A stretch of 64,000 nt of DNA, from assembly GCF_000632495.1 (NCBI RefSeq), contig NZ_JFZT01000045.1, positions 5,236 to 69,235 on the forward strand. Reading direction: 5' to 3'. The position numbers were made by a program, and so were the translations under genes. Below are positions 18,447 through 26,823 of the stretch, in pieces (the first letter of the stretch is position 1; each line of letters begins with the position of its first letter). A model generated the notes under the pieces. The model did not search any database, was not told where the DNA came from, and saw nothing but the letters and a program-made list of their open reading frames with translations. Source of the stretch: Candidatus Acidianus copahuensis. GTDB taxonomy: Archaea > Thermoproteota > Thermoprotei_A > Sulfolobales > Sulfolobaceae.

Positions 18447-19363
18447 TACTTGGAGAAATTCTCGGAAAAAGACTAAATGAACTTGGAATAAATAAAATCT
18501 ATTTTAAGGGAGAAATAAAAAGAAATAGAACTATTTTACAGAATATAGCAGTTAATGTCCTATTAAAGAATTTTTCCCTTCTAAAAAAAGAAAACAGAGG
18601 AAAGATAATGGGGAAAGAATTTGGGATAACTATACTTTCTGGCAAAGGTGTAGAAACTTCTGAATATGAAATATGGAAAGGAGAAGGAGAGAAAATCTTA
18701 ATTGAATATCCTAAAGTTCCAACCTTTATTATTGATCTCTCTCTTTGGGAGAGACATGTAGAAGATGAAAGAAGTAGATTAAAAACACAGATTTTATGTT
18801 CTCTAAATGCTATAAGAAATTATCTTTGGGACTATAATTTAGCAATAAATAACTACCCAAAGAATTTTTCACTTAATGTTCCAAATAATCTGAGAAAGGA
18901 TGTAATACCAGATGACTCAACTATCGTTCTAGATCCATATGGAGACGTCGAAGCTACCGAAGAGATATTAAGAAAAACTAATTATTTTATCATAGGCGGA
19001 ATAGTTGATAAATCAGGATGGAAAGAAGCCACTAAGGAACTCTCAAAAAAAGCTGGATATGATTTTCCACATGTAAGAATTAGCCTAAGGGGCTCTACTG
19101 TTGGAGTACCTGATAGAATAAATAGAATTATCGAGATCATTATGAAAATAAGATTGAGAGAAAAAATTGAAGAGGCAATTCTAGAAATGCAAACAAATTC
19201 GGACAAGTTTTCTAGGTTAGTTCTTGAGGCTAGCAGAGGGAATTATCGTGATGCCATCTTATGGTTAAAGCCAAATGACAAAGTTCTTAGAAAATTTAGT
19301 CAAACTCGGCTTGGATCTTCGTTTTTCCCTCAATCAGCTTCTTGGGAAAAGGAAAACTCTTAG
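18443..19363 (+). CDS. trm10: Trm10-type tRNA position-9 methyltransferase
   Basis: SPOUT-class SAM-dependent methyltransferase, 306 residues. The crenarchaeal enzyme methylates N1 of purine 9 of tRNA. Family features are FIIDLSLWERHVEDE near residue 95, a conserved QILCSLNAIR helix, and the knot section YFIIGGIVDKSG near residue 185 followed by FPHVRISLRGS. A helical C-terminal domain is present, as in archaeal members. A TTG start overlaps the arnB stop (TTGA). The 3' end overlaps the next minus-strand gene by 68 bases. Confidence 0.85.
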   Translation: MILGEILGKRLNELGINKIYFKGEIKRNRTILQNIAVNVLLKNFSLLKKENRGKIMGKEFGITILSGKGVETSEYEIWKGEGEKILIEYPKVPTFIIDLSLWERHVEDERSRLKTQILCSLNAIRNYLWDYNLAINNYPKNFSLNVPNNLRKDVIPDDSTIVLDPYGDVEATEEILRKTNYFIIGGIVDKSGWKEATKELSKKAGYDFPHVRISLRGSTVGVPDRINRIIEIIMKIRLREKIEEAILEMQTNSDKFSRLVLEASRGNYRDAILWLKPNDKVLRKFSQTRLGSSFFPQSASWEKENS

Positions 19364-19610
19364 CCTCTTCTATTTTGATTCCGTTTTTGCGAAGCTTTTC
19401 AATAGCGTTATCTAGATCGCTTTCATGAACTGAGTACTGAACAGCTTCCTTAATCCTTGTTAGAATAGAATCTTTTGGTTTATATTTTTCTGCACTTATC
19501 GCTTTCCATTGATATCCATCTCTATATATAATTACAATATCTTGAAAATATCCTGGAACAGAGTGTAGGATTCCGGCAATGTAAATCTCTTCATACTTAT
19601 ATACTTGCAT
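19296..19610 (-). CDS. unknown protein, 104 aa
   Basis: Not recognised. A beta-rich first half (YEEIYIAGILHSVPGYFQDIV, then DGYQWKAISAEKY) is followed by a helix SDLDNAIEKLRKNGIKIEEAK. The composition is protein-like and a start ATG is present. The 68-base overlap with the Trm10 gene is long for this window but both frames look genuine. The alternating charge and hydrophobic pattern suggests a small alpha/beta fold. Confidence 0.6.
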   Translation of the reverse strand: MQVYKYEEIYIAGILHSVPGYFQDIVIIYRDGYQWKAISAEKYKPKDSILTRIKEAVQYSVHESDLDNAIEKLRKNGIKIEEAKSFPFPKKLIEGKTKIQAEFD

Positions 19611-19644
19611 ATTCTTTTTAGTCTCTTGAAGAAATTTAACTCTA

Positions 19645-20364
19645 ATGATTATAGATCATGTCATAAAGGCGATAGCTATTCATATTAATAGTGGTGAAAG
19701 AGTCTATGTAGGCCTCAATTCTATACCTGCCTTATTAGGTTCTTTTATGGCAAGAGATTTTTACAATAAAGATATAAAAATACTTAGTGTTTCTGAGGCA
19801 TATAATCCAGCGAGGGTATCTATTTCTCCCTCTACTGGAGATCCATTCTTTGTCTCAGAATCTCCAGTCATGACTACCACAGATGCTTTTGATCTAGTTC
19901 AAAAAGGGAAAATAGATGTCATGTTTCTTGGTCCATCTCAAATAGATTCCGAAACAAATGTTAATCTTTCAGTAATTGGAAATTACTATAAACCAGAGGT
20001 AAGATTACCAGGCGGCGCTGCAACAGCTTTTATATTACCCTTAGTTGGAAAGGCAATTCTCTGGAATGTTAAACATTCTAAAAACTCATTAGTTAAGAGA
20101 GTTGATTTTGTAACTGGTACAGCAAAGTATTCTAAAAACAAGGTAATAATAGTGACAAATCTTTGCGTGATGGAATATTCAAGAGCAGATCATAGATGGA
20201 AAGTAACATACTTATATCCATGGAGCGATTTCAAGACTGTTCAAGACAATACTGGTTTTGAGGTTGAGGATAATGTAATTGGAAGAATAGAACTTAATGA
20301 GAGGGAGAAAATGTTCTTAGACTCCTTAGATACAAGTAAGCTTAGGCTTGCTTTAGAATTTTGA
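19645..20364 (+). CDS. CoA-transferase subunit B-like (IpdB/GctB type)
   Basis: Family I CoA-transferase beta-like subunit, 239 residues. Recognisable pieces are the N-terminal ERVYVGLNSIPALLGSFMAR, the strand ILSVSEAYNP holding a candidate Glu, the FDLVQKGKIDVMFLGPSQID helix/turn, and the late motif VRLPGGAATAF, which matches the GGxG-type loop of the family. The partner alpha-like gene is not upstream but converges on it and overlaps by 23 bases. Substrate is unknown. Confidence 0.83.
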   Translation: MIIDHVIKAIAIHINSGERVYVGLNSIPALLGSFMARDFYNKDIKILSVSEAYNPARVSISPSTGDPFFVSESPVMTTTDAFDLVQKGKIDVMFLGPSQIDSETNVNLSVIGNYYKPEVRLPGGAATAFILPLVGKAILWNVKHSKNSLVKRVDFVTGTAKYSKNKVIIVTNLCVMEYSRADHRWKVTYLYPWSDFKTVQDNTGFEVEDNVIGRIELNEREKMFLDSLDTSKLRLALEF

Positions 20365-21100
20365 GTATTTCATCATAATCTGCATCATAAAGTGGAAACA
20401 TACTGGTGGGTTCAGCTCCTCTAGGAGAATTTATCACAGCTGTTACATGTTCAGCTATTAAGGAAGGCCTTCTTTTTTTGAAGTAATTTTTATCTACAAT
20501 CTCTTCAGTTGTTACTATTACCTTTTTTGAGGCTCTAGCCTTAAACTCATCCTCATATACAGGGCCTTCTATTTCCGCATTACCCTCAATATCAGCTTTA
20601 TTTACATGGATTATAGCTACATCAGGTGTTATAGCCTTAACGAGAACTATTTTCTCATTTGAGAATGGATCTTCTACCACTTTCCACGAATTAACCTTCT
20701 CATGCAATGAAATCAGATCTGATCCCAAAATTCCCTTAACTGGCATAAATGGAATACCGAAAGCGCCTGCTCGAATTCCAGCCATGAATGCACCACATGT
20801 ATCTTCTAAAAACTCAACTTCTTCATTCTCTATCTTCTTCCTAAAGCTTGGAAGCATACCAAACCACTCTAAAGTTGCCATTGCTACCCTTACTTTCCTT
20901 AAAACATTTGAAGAAAGAAGAACCTCTAAAGCTAGACCTGGCTCTCTATCTATAAAACCTAAATTCCTAGGTCCATCCTTAACTATTTCCATTACCATTG
21001 ACATTGGATTCCTATGTATAGAAACGCCACTCACAGTTATCGTATCTCCACTCTTAATTAGATCTAACGCATCTCTTATATCAACTAACTTGTTTTCCAT
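20342..21100 (-). CDS. CoA-transferase subunit A-like (IpdA/GctA type)
   Basis: Alpha-like subunit, 252 residues. It shows the N-terminal LIKSGDTITVSGVSIHRNPM of family I CoA-transferases, then AFMAGIRAGAFGIPFMPVKG and PDVAIIHVNKADIEGNAEIEG, a strong family signature. It is likely the partner of the convergent beta-like gene. Related enzymes act in ring degradation of steroids or on short-chain acids; the substrate here cannot be read from sequence. Confidence 0.87.
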   Translation of the reverse strand: MENKLVDIRDALDLIKSGDTITVSGVSIHRNPMSMVMEIVKDGPRNLGFIDREPGLALEVLLSSNVLRKVRVAMATLEWFGMLPSFRKKIENEEVEFLEDTCGAFMAGIRAGAFGIPFMPVKGILGSDLISLHEKVNSWKVVEDPFSNEKIVLVKAITPDVAIIHVNKADIEGNAEIEGPVYEDEFKARASKKVIVTTEEIVDKNYFKKRRPSLIAEHVTAVINSPRGAEPTSMFPLYDADYDEILKILKQA

Positions 21101-21196
21101 AGTTTACTTTCCAAGATTAAAGATTAAATTTCATTGTTCTACTCAACAGTTATTATCGTATAATTTCCAACAAGGAATATGAAAAGAAAAGGTTAT

Positions 21197-22297
21197 TTAG
21201 GGAGAAGTTACCTCGATAACTTCTGGTTTACTTAATATTTCATCGAATGCATGGATTAGGTCATCCGCATTAAAACCAAATAATACAGGTTTACTATTTG
21301 TAAATATTTCCCTGATTTTAGTAGTAATATCTTTTACCTTAGTTCCTTTAAGATAATCCTCTAACCTATCTAGAAAATCGGGAGGGTTCATAACAAAAAA
21401 GTCTCCAGATATTGAAACCTCATCGAGTTCATCGTGTGTGAATTTTGCTGTAATCCTTAACATTTTTCTAGATTTGTAGTCAACGTGACATAAGGCTACT
21501 GAAGAAGAAATTTTTACACATCTTTCAGTCCTTAGATCTGGATGTCTATTATCTTTATAAAAGATCCACTCTTCTGCCTTCTTTTCCTCAGCCAGCTTAT
21601 CCCAAGTTTCAATTTCATCAGGAGTTAGAGAGGACTCTTCAAAAGTTGCTCCTAGTTCATTCTCATATGTAACCTTTAATTTCTTATTAATTTCATCTCT
21701 GGAAGGTACTTTACCTAGTTCCCTTTCCATCGAAGTTAGCCATTCAGCCATATTTTTTGCCATCTTATCCCTAAACTTTTCTGATGGTACTTTTATTGAC
21801 TTACTCATAAGTTCTATATCTAACGAAAGCAAGATATTTCCAGCTATTACAACAGACTTTCCATGAGTCATTGCACCATTTCCGCTTATTTTCTTTCCAT
21901 TAACCACGATATCCTGTTCTCTCAATTGAGCATCTAATCCATATTCTCTCAATACATCAACTACTGGCGTCAAATACTTTTTATAAAGAGATCCAGAATC
22001 TCTCGGAGCATCTTCTTCCCTTATAACTACGAAGTAGTCATGTTCCCCAGGTGTAATAACTACTGTTCCTCCGCCTAAATCCCTTCTTACTACTGGAATT
22101 CCCATTTTCCTAGTAAAGTCAAGATCTACTTCCAGCCATACCTCCTGGTTAACTCCTACATTAACAAAAGGGCCTTTTGCATAAAAAACCATTAGTGTAT
22201 TTTTACCTCCCTTGGTTACATAATCTGCAGTAGCTACAAACGATGTTACCATATGATAACCGTCTTGTGGCGGGAGGGAAATAAACCGCCAACTCAT
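21197..22297 (-). CDS. lplA: lipoate-protein ligase A with C-terminal extension
   Basis: Attaches lipoate to carrier proteins. Conserved blocks are VVRRDLGGGTVVITPGEHDY near residue 70 and the catalytic lysine region NGKKISGNGAM near residue 135. A C-terminal accessory region extends to the end (366 residues), as in complete ligases. The frame is open ten codons further, but the ATG at 22297 lies two bases after the gcvH stop and gives a normal N-terminus. The gcvH-lplA pair forms a carrier plus its modifying enzyme. Confidence 0.88.
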   Translation of the reverse strand: MSWRFISLPPQDGYHMVTSFVATADYVTKGGKNTLMVFYAKGPFVNVGVNQEVWLEVDLDFTRKMGIPVVRRDLGGGTVVITPGEHDYFVVIREEDAPRDSGSLYKKYLTPVVDVLREYGLDAQLREQDIVVNGKKISGNGAMTHGKSVVIAGNILLSLDIELMSKSIKVPSEKFRDKMAKNMAEWLTSMERELGKVPSRDEINKKLKVTYENELGATFEESSLTPDEIETWDKLAEEKKAEEWIFYKDNRHPDLRTERCVKISSSVALCHVDYKSRKMLRITAKFTHDELDEVSISGDFFVMNPPDFLDRLEDYLKGTKVKDITTKIREIFTNSKPVLFGFNADDLIHAFDEILSKPEVIEVTSP

Positions 22298-22298
22298 A

Positions 22299-22745
22299 TT
22301 ACAGCCTCTTACATGAGAGCTTCTCACTAGTTATTAGCTCTTTTAGTTTAGCTACTGCGTTATTTCCAGAATATAGTTGCTTCAACTCCTCTGGATTATT
22401 TACTTTCATTTTAACTAACCAACCTTGTCCATACGGATCTTTATTCACCAGGACTGGATCTTTTTCCACGGCAGCATTTGACTCTATTACTTCACCAGAA
22501 ACAGGAGCTGGTACAGGTCCTGCCCACTTCCCACTTTCCATAGTAGCAACTGGCCTACCCTTCTCTACTTTAATACCTTTTTTCTTTATCCTCACTTTAA
22601 CTACTTTTCCTGCCATAGTTTGAGCGATATCTGTTATTCCAACTAATATTGTATCAGATGATTCCTGTTTTGCCCAAACCGTGTTTTTACCTTCAATATA
22701 GTATAGAAGGTTTTCAGGGATCTCACAATTCGATTCGGTTACCAA
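22299..22745 (-). CDS. gcvH: GcvH-like lipoyl carrier protein
   Basis: Lipoyl-domain protein of 148 residues. The lipoylated lysine should be Lys73 in VATMESGKWAGPVPAPVSGE, where the classical H-protein has ESVK. Proline/glycine-rich flanks and VIESNAAVEKDPVLVNKDPYGQGWLVKM match the H-protein fold. It may serve glycine cleavage, but no P or T protein is in the window. In sulfur oxidisers, GcvH-like carriers also serve Hdr-like sulfur oxidation, so either role is possible. lplA follows directly. Confidence 0.88.
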   Translation of the reverse strand: MVTESNCEIPENLLYYIEGKNTVWAKQESSDTILVGITDIAQTMAGKVVKVRIKKKGIKVEKGRPVATMESGKWAGPVPAPVSGEVIESNAAVEKDPVLVNKDPYGQGWLVKMKVNNPEELKQLYSGNNAVAKLKELITSEKLSCKRL

Positions 22746-22818
22746 GCTGAACCACTTATTTAAATTAGCGAATTTGCTATACTAAAAATTTTTCGTATGA
22801 AATCCATGAAACTTAAAA

Positions 22819-23541
22819 TTAGATGGATAGTACAGCTAATATTTCCCTTTCACTTACGCTTCCAAGTAAACTCCTCACGTCTACTACCGGTAAGAAGCCC
22901 ACGTTCTTCTCAGCCATAAGTAGTCTAGCTGTCTCTACCTTAGAATCTGGAGTTACCTTATAGACCACTGTTGACATAAATCCACTAACCTTAGTTTTTT
23001 CAAGGTTTCTCTTGGCTAGTAGTGCTTTACCTATATCTTTCACTGACAAGATTCCACATGGTAAGTTATTACATACTACTACTGCATGCCTTACAGAATT
23101 GTTCTTTAGAAACTCTACAACCTCAGATAGGATGGCGTCAATAGTACACATAACTGGTTCGACGTTCATTATATCGCCTATGAATGTATTTACCTCTACC
23201 TTAGCATATCTTATAAGATCCCTTTCCGTTACAATACCCTTAACGTTCTCTCCATCTCCTAAAATAAGGGAGCCAACAGCCTCCTTTGTCATTATTCTCA
23301 TGGCTTCTTTAAGGTTAGCACTAGGGGAGATAAAGAGAAGATTATTATTCATTATATCTACGACTGTCCCAGATGAGATTCTTTTCCAATTATAAACTAT
23401 ATCTCTGATTGTAATTATTCCTTCCTTATCAACTAGTAGCCTTCTGATATTTTCTCTTTCCATTATTTCTAAAGCTGAAATTATTGGAGTATCTTTACTT
23501 ACGCTTATTACGTTAGAAGTAGCTATATCCTTTACTAACAT
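22819..23541 (-). CDS. four-CBS-domain protein
   Basis: A 240-residue protein made only of two CBS pairs. Signature helices and strands recur: VISVSKDTPIISALEIMERE, LLFISPSANLKEAMRIM, VMCTIDAILSEVVEFLKNN and VYKVTPDSKVETARLLM. Each is followed by a GI/LGSV-x-E/D-R-type strand. Such proteins bind adenosyl ligands. No partner domain is fused. The start lies two bases after the stop of a 42-residue Cys protein, so they are co-transcribed. Two other CBS-only proteins lie in the window. Confidence 0.9.
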   Translation of the reverse strand: MLVKDIATSNVISVSKDTPIISALEIMERENIRRLLVDKEGIITIRDIVYNWKRISSGTVVDIMNNNLLFISPSANLKEAMRIMTKEAVGSLILGDGENVKGIVTERDLIRYAKVEVNTFIGDIMNVEPVMCTIDAILSEVVEFLKNNSVRHAVVVCNNLPCGILSVKDIGKALLAKRNLEKTKVSGFMSTVVYKVTPDSKVETARLLMAEKNVGFLPVVDVRSLLGSVSEREILAVLSI

Positions 23542-23543
23542 AA

Positions 23544-23672
23544 TTACATCGGCTTCCTTATATCAATAGATTTACACTTAGCTAAACATTCTTCTATACT
23601 TATATCAGCTGACCAATTTGAATTTGGCTTAAAACATTCTTGAACACATGGGTCAGTTATTTCTGCTTGCAT
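23544..23672 (-). CDS. 42-residue protein with twin CX3C motifs
   Basis: A short frame starting ATG at 23672 and ending two bases before the CBS gene. It reads MQAEITDPCVQECFKPNSNW and continues through a second motif CLAKC to a KSIDIRKPM tail. Four cysteines form CVQEC and CLAKC, separated by about 20 residues. That spacing resembles metal-binding or CHCH-like hairpins. Its size explains why it is easy to miss. Coding is supported by tight linkage, an ATG and the patterned cysteines; function is unknown. Confidence 0.6.
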   Translation of the reverse strand: MQAEITDPCVQECFKPNSNWSADISIEECLAKCKSIDIRKPM

Positions 23673-23752
23673 GATTTCACCTGTAGACTTCTTATAGCTC
23701 GAGAAAAAAATCTTTACTATATTTGTTTATTTATATATTAGGTGAAAGGCTG

Positions 23753-24199
23753 TTGAAAGAAAAAGTAGGAAATTTAGAACTAGAGATAGAAGCTATCATA
23801 GAAATAGATGGCAAAGAGTATAAGGTAGTATCTGTACCAGGAGCTGATGATTTCAAAGGTTTTCCTCCTTCTTGGGATTTCGTGAAATCAAAAATGCTCA
23901 GTTGGAGGCCATTTTTTAGAGGGAAAATGATAGATTTTAATGGCCAATTGATACCTGCATTAGATGATTTCTTATTTAACATGGATGAGGAGATGTATAA
24001 TCTCATTCTAGATATTTATTATACATTTAAAGTTAATAAACCAAATATAGAGACTAACATAAGCGTTGTTATAACGGATCAGATAAATGAAATGGAAAGA
24101 AAGATGGGTAGAGTTTTCAATGAGGAAGAGAAAACAAGCTATTATATAAGGTTCGCTATCGAAGCGGCAATACTTAAAGATATAGGACTCTTAAATTAA
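23753..24199 (+). CDS. unknown protein, about 148 aa
   Basis: Not recognised. The frame is open from a TTG at 23723, but TTTATATATT (23728-23737) is a good TATA box that would sit inside that version. The TTG at 23753 is about 20 bases after it and is preferred. The protein has a beta-rich first part (LELEIEAIIEIDGKEYKVVS), an aromatic middle PPSWDFVKSKMLSWRPFF and a helical end. Its stop abuts the OsmC gene, suggesting one transcript. Confidence 0.6.
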   Translation: MKEKVGNLELEIEAIIEIDGKEYKVVSVPGADDFKGFPPSWDFVKSKMLSWRPFFRGKMIDFNGQLIPALDDFLFNMDEEMYNLILDIYYTFKVNKPNIETNISVVITDQINEMERKMGRVFNEEEKTSYYIRFAIEAAILKDIGLLN

Positions 24200-24208
24200 G
24201 TGTTTCAA

Positions 24209-24637
24209 ATGATAACCTTTACTGTTGAGGGAAAACTTCAAGGAGATATAGTAAGGGCATGTGTGGCTGGTAAGGAAATAGAGATAGGTCTTATGGGTTC
24301 AGACTATCCTACGCCAGAAGAAGTACTTTTGTCATCTGCGCTCTCATGTATGATTTTAACAATTTACTATATAGCAAAAGAAAGAAATGTAAAAGTAAAT
24401 AACATAGAAGGATATATTGAAGGAACTATGGATCCTAGAGGATTCCAAGGAGATCCTGAAGTTCATCCTGGCTTATTGGAAGTTAATTACTACATAACAG
24501 TTGAAAGCGAGGATAGACGAATTAATGAGATCCTTGAACAATCAATTAAGAGATGCCCACTAAAAGATACATTAAGTAGACCAGTAAAAATCAACGTTAA
24601 TTGGGATATTAGGAACGGAAAGGAGAATAAGACTTAA
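24209..24637 (+). CDS. OsmC/Ohr family protein
   Basis: OsmC-fold thiol protein, 142 residues. The family peroxide-reducing cysteines are present in SSALSCMILTIYYIAKER and in the C-terminal IKRCPLKDTLSRPVK. A GTG at 24200 abutting the previous stop could also start it; the ATG at 24209 gives the usual MITFTVEGKL beta hairpin. It probably protects against organic peroxides or acts on other thiols. It lies downstream of the unknown gene, likely in one operon. Confidence 0.88.
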   Translation: MITFTVEGKLQGDIVRACVAGKEIEIGLMGSDYPTPEEVLLSSALSCMILTIYYIAKERNVKVNNIEGYIEGTMDPRGFQGDPEVHPGLLEVNYYITVESEDRRINEILEQSIKRCPLKDTLSRPVKINVNWDIRNGKENKT

Positions 24638-24669
24638 AAGTGTTAAATTTTAAATTTTTTTGATAAAAG

Positions 24670-24996
24670 ATGTCTGAAGAATTAGTCACTCCAAAAGAGA
24701 GAGCTTTACTCGAAATAAAAGATTATTTATTTGATCTCTTAGATCAGTTAAACTCTCTAATAGAGGATAATAAAGATATACTAGCTAAAAATGGAATTTT
24801 GCCAACTCTCTTATCGGCAATCGAACTAGTGACAATGCAGAAGTATGATCTTGACTTAGTAATGAAAATTTATTGGAATAATCTATATAACGTTATATTA
24901 AAAATGAATTCGTTACCAGAAATTAAGGATAAATTAACTGATATAATGAAAGATGCAAGTATAATTAATCAAGTAAAACAAGAAGCTAATATTTAA
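24670..24996 (+). CDS. unknown helical protein, 108 aa
   Basis: Not recognised. The protein is almost entirely helical, with heptad-like leucines (LEIKDYLFDLLDQLNSLIED, then LSAIELVTMQKYDLDLVMKI), no cysteines and no membrane segment. A T-rich run and TGATAAAAG lie directly before the ATG. It could be a small helical adaptor, weakly similar in style to the DUF1641 repeats, but I cannot support homology. Confidence 0.6.
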   Translation: MSEELVTPKERALLEIKDYLFDLLDQLNSLIEDNKDILAKNGILPTLLSAIELVTMQKYDLDLVMKIYWNNLYNVILKMNSLPEIKDKLTDIMKDASIINQVKQEANI

Positions 24997-25106
24997 TTCC
25001 CAAATTAAAGTACTAAAATTCCTACCAGAAGTTTGAATCATATTAACTATATTATTTTTATTTATAATAAAAATCCCTTATAGACCTATATAGTACAACG
25101 ACAGAG

Positions 25107-25115
25107 TTAAAAATT
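25107..25115 (+). promoter_or_regulatory. TATA box for leaderless DsbA-like gene
   Basis: TTAAAAATT is centred 25 bases before the ATG at 25136, the textbook archaeal spacing for a leaderless transcript. Confidence 0.55.
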
Positions 25116-25135
25116 ATCTCTCTCTCTTATATTCA

Positions 25136-25810
25136 ATGATAGAGTTTAAGTTCTTCCATGACGTACTATGTCCCTATTGTTTTGTAACATCTCGTAGACT
25201 TGCAAACGTAGTAAATGAGTACAAAGAACAGGTAAAGATAATCCATAAATCTTTCATGATGATATCATCACTGGACGATCTAAAGACAATTGCTCCCACA
25301 GAAGAAGACGCTAGAGAAGTATTTAAAAATGAATTTTCAATCCTTAAAAGATACATTCCTGATTATGACCCAGATAAAGTAATAGGAAAAGGAAAGATAA
25401 CCTATGTGTGGTCTCTTCCACCTCAGATGGCCTGTAAAGCTGCAGAATTCCAGAAAGGAAATGAAGGACACTGGGAATATTATAAAAGAGCACAAGAAAA
25501 ATTCTTCTTTGAAGGAGATAACGTATCTTCTGATGAGGTATTAATAGAGGTAGCTCAAGAGATAGGTCTTGATATAGAAAGGTTTAGGCAAGATTTCAAG
25601 TCAAAAAAAGCAAAACTTGCCGTAATTCAGGACGAAGAAGAAGCCCATGCTATGGGAATACGAGGAGTCCCAGCTATCTTACTTAATGATATGTGGCTTA
25701 TTAGGGGAGTACAAAACGAAGAGTACTACAAGACTGTTATCGAAGATATGCTAAAATATGGGGAACCTAAAAGAATTGAGCTAAAACCTTATTGGGAACA
25801 AGAGTCATAA
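25136..25810 (+). CDS. DsbA/FrnE-type thioredoxin-fold oxidoreductase
   Basis: Thiol oxidoreductase of the DsbA superfamily, 224 residues, cytoplasmic (no signal peptide). The active site CPYC is at residues 12-15 after the first strand FKFFHDVL. A long helical insertion follows, and the cis-proline loop GIRGVPAILLND precedes the last strand. The arrangement fits FrnE-like or 2-hydroxychromene-2-carboxylate-isomerase-like proteins; the two cysteines favour a redox role. The TATA spacing supports the start. Confidence 0.88.
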   Translation: MIEFKFFHDVLCPYCFVTSRRLANVVNEYKEQVKIIHKSFMMISSLDDLKTIAPTEEDAREVFKNEFSILKRYIPDYDPDKVIGKGKITYVWSLPPQMACKAAEFQKGNEGHWEYYKRAQEKFFFEGDNVSSDEVLIEVAQEIGLDIERFRQDFKSKKAKLAVIQDEEEAHAMGIRGVPAILLNDMWLIRGVQNEEYYKTVIEDMLKYGEPKRIELKPYWEQES

Positions 25811-25821
25811 TATTCTCTAGT

Positions 25822-26205
25822 ATGAAGTACGTAAAAGACTACATGAATACTCCAGTCTTTATGGTTGAGGGAAATACAAACTTACAAGAAGCGTGCAAGC
25901 TAATGTTGGAAAGAGGAGTTGGTTCAATAGTAATTACAGAAAACGGTACACCGAAGGGAATTTTCACTGATAGAGATGCTATTAAGGCTATTGCATCAGG
26001 TCTTTCACCGAATGATGAAGTAAGACTAGCATCAACAATGCAAAGCCTAATTACAGTAAGACCTAGCACTGATATAACTGAAGCTGTAACATTAATGCTA
26101 CAAAACAAAATAAGACATTTACCAGTGGTAGACGAAAAGGGAAATATTGTTGGAATTCTATCCATAGTAGATGCATCTAAGGCTGTCCAAGACCTACGAC
26201 CTTGA
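25822..26205 (+). CDS. two-CBS-domain protein
   Basis: Single CBS pair of 127 residues: MNTPVFMVEGNTNLQEACKL with GVGSIVITENGTPKGIFTDR, then SLITVRPSTDITEAVTLM with IRHLPVVDEKGNIVGILS. The frame is open from a TTG at 25792 within the previous gene, but the ATG at 25822 gives the normal N-terminus (MKYVKDYM). It probably binds an adenine nucleotide and regulates an unknown partner. It follows the DsbA-like gene closely. Confidence 0.9.
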   Translation: MKYVKDYMNTPVFMVEGNTNLQEACKLMLERGVGSIVITENGTPKGIFTDRDAIKAIASGLSPNDEVRLASTMQSLITVRPSTDITEAVTLMLQNKIRHLPVVDEKGNIVGILSIVDASKAVQDLRP

Positions 26206-26256
26206 AGTAATAAGTATAAAGAAAAATATTTATTTTTATATACATAGTAGATTGCC

Positions 26257-26823
26257 GTGACATCAGGCTTTTTATTAATGGAAGGTAAGCTATCACCTTT
26301 ATGGAGATCTACTGAACTTCAATTAATGAATGGTAAAAGTGAGGTTTTCTCCCTAGCTTTTGGTAGATCTTCGGCTTTACAAAACGCGGATCTAATTTTT
26401 GGAAAAGATTATCTTCTAGGAGAAAAAAACGTCTTAAGAATTATTTTTTCATTAGTTATCGATGGAGAAAAAATAATAAGAGTTGAGAACTCCTCTTATC
26501 CGCATTTTCATGGTGGTCTAATTATAGGAAATAGACCTGATGCTATTGGAGAGATAAATGAAGAACCTTTAACTTTTATTTATCCTTTTCCGTTCAGAGA
26601 CTCTAGTATAAGTGAGATTACATTCTTTGAGATTCTTGATTACGATCTAGTTAAAGAGGCATATAGAGTTATCAAACGAAAAGGTATCATGAGACTCATA
26701 GTTAGAGATAAAATTCATGAAGGGCTTGATATAGGAGATATACTTAAGTTTGTAATTAAGTTTTCAATAAGTAAAGTTAAATGGAAGGATAATTTTTGGG
26801 TAGTTGAGTGTCATAAAGAGTGA
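26257..26823 (+). CDS. unknown protein with methyltransferase-like C-terminus
   Basis: A 188-residue protein with a GTG start. Residues 110-155 (DSSISEITFFEILDYDLVKE, then AYRVIKRKGIMRLIVRDK) look like motifs IV-VI of class I SAM methyltransferases. The N-terminal glycine-rich SAM loop is not visible, however, so it may be a degenerate or non-catalytic relative. A TTTTTATAT element lies 20 bases upstream. I am unsure of the function. Confidence 0.55.
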   Translation: MTSGFLLMEGKLSPLWRSTELQLMNGKSEVFSLAFGRSSALQNADLIFGKDYLLGEKNVLRIIFSLVIDGEKIIRVENSSYPHFHGGLIIGNRPDAIGEINEEPLTFIYPFPFRDSSISEITFFEILDYDLVKEAYRVIKRKGIMRLIVRDKIHEGLDIGDILKFVIKFSISKVKWKDNFWVVECHKE

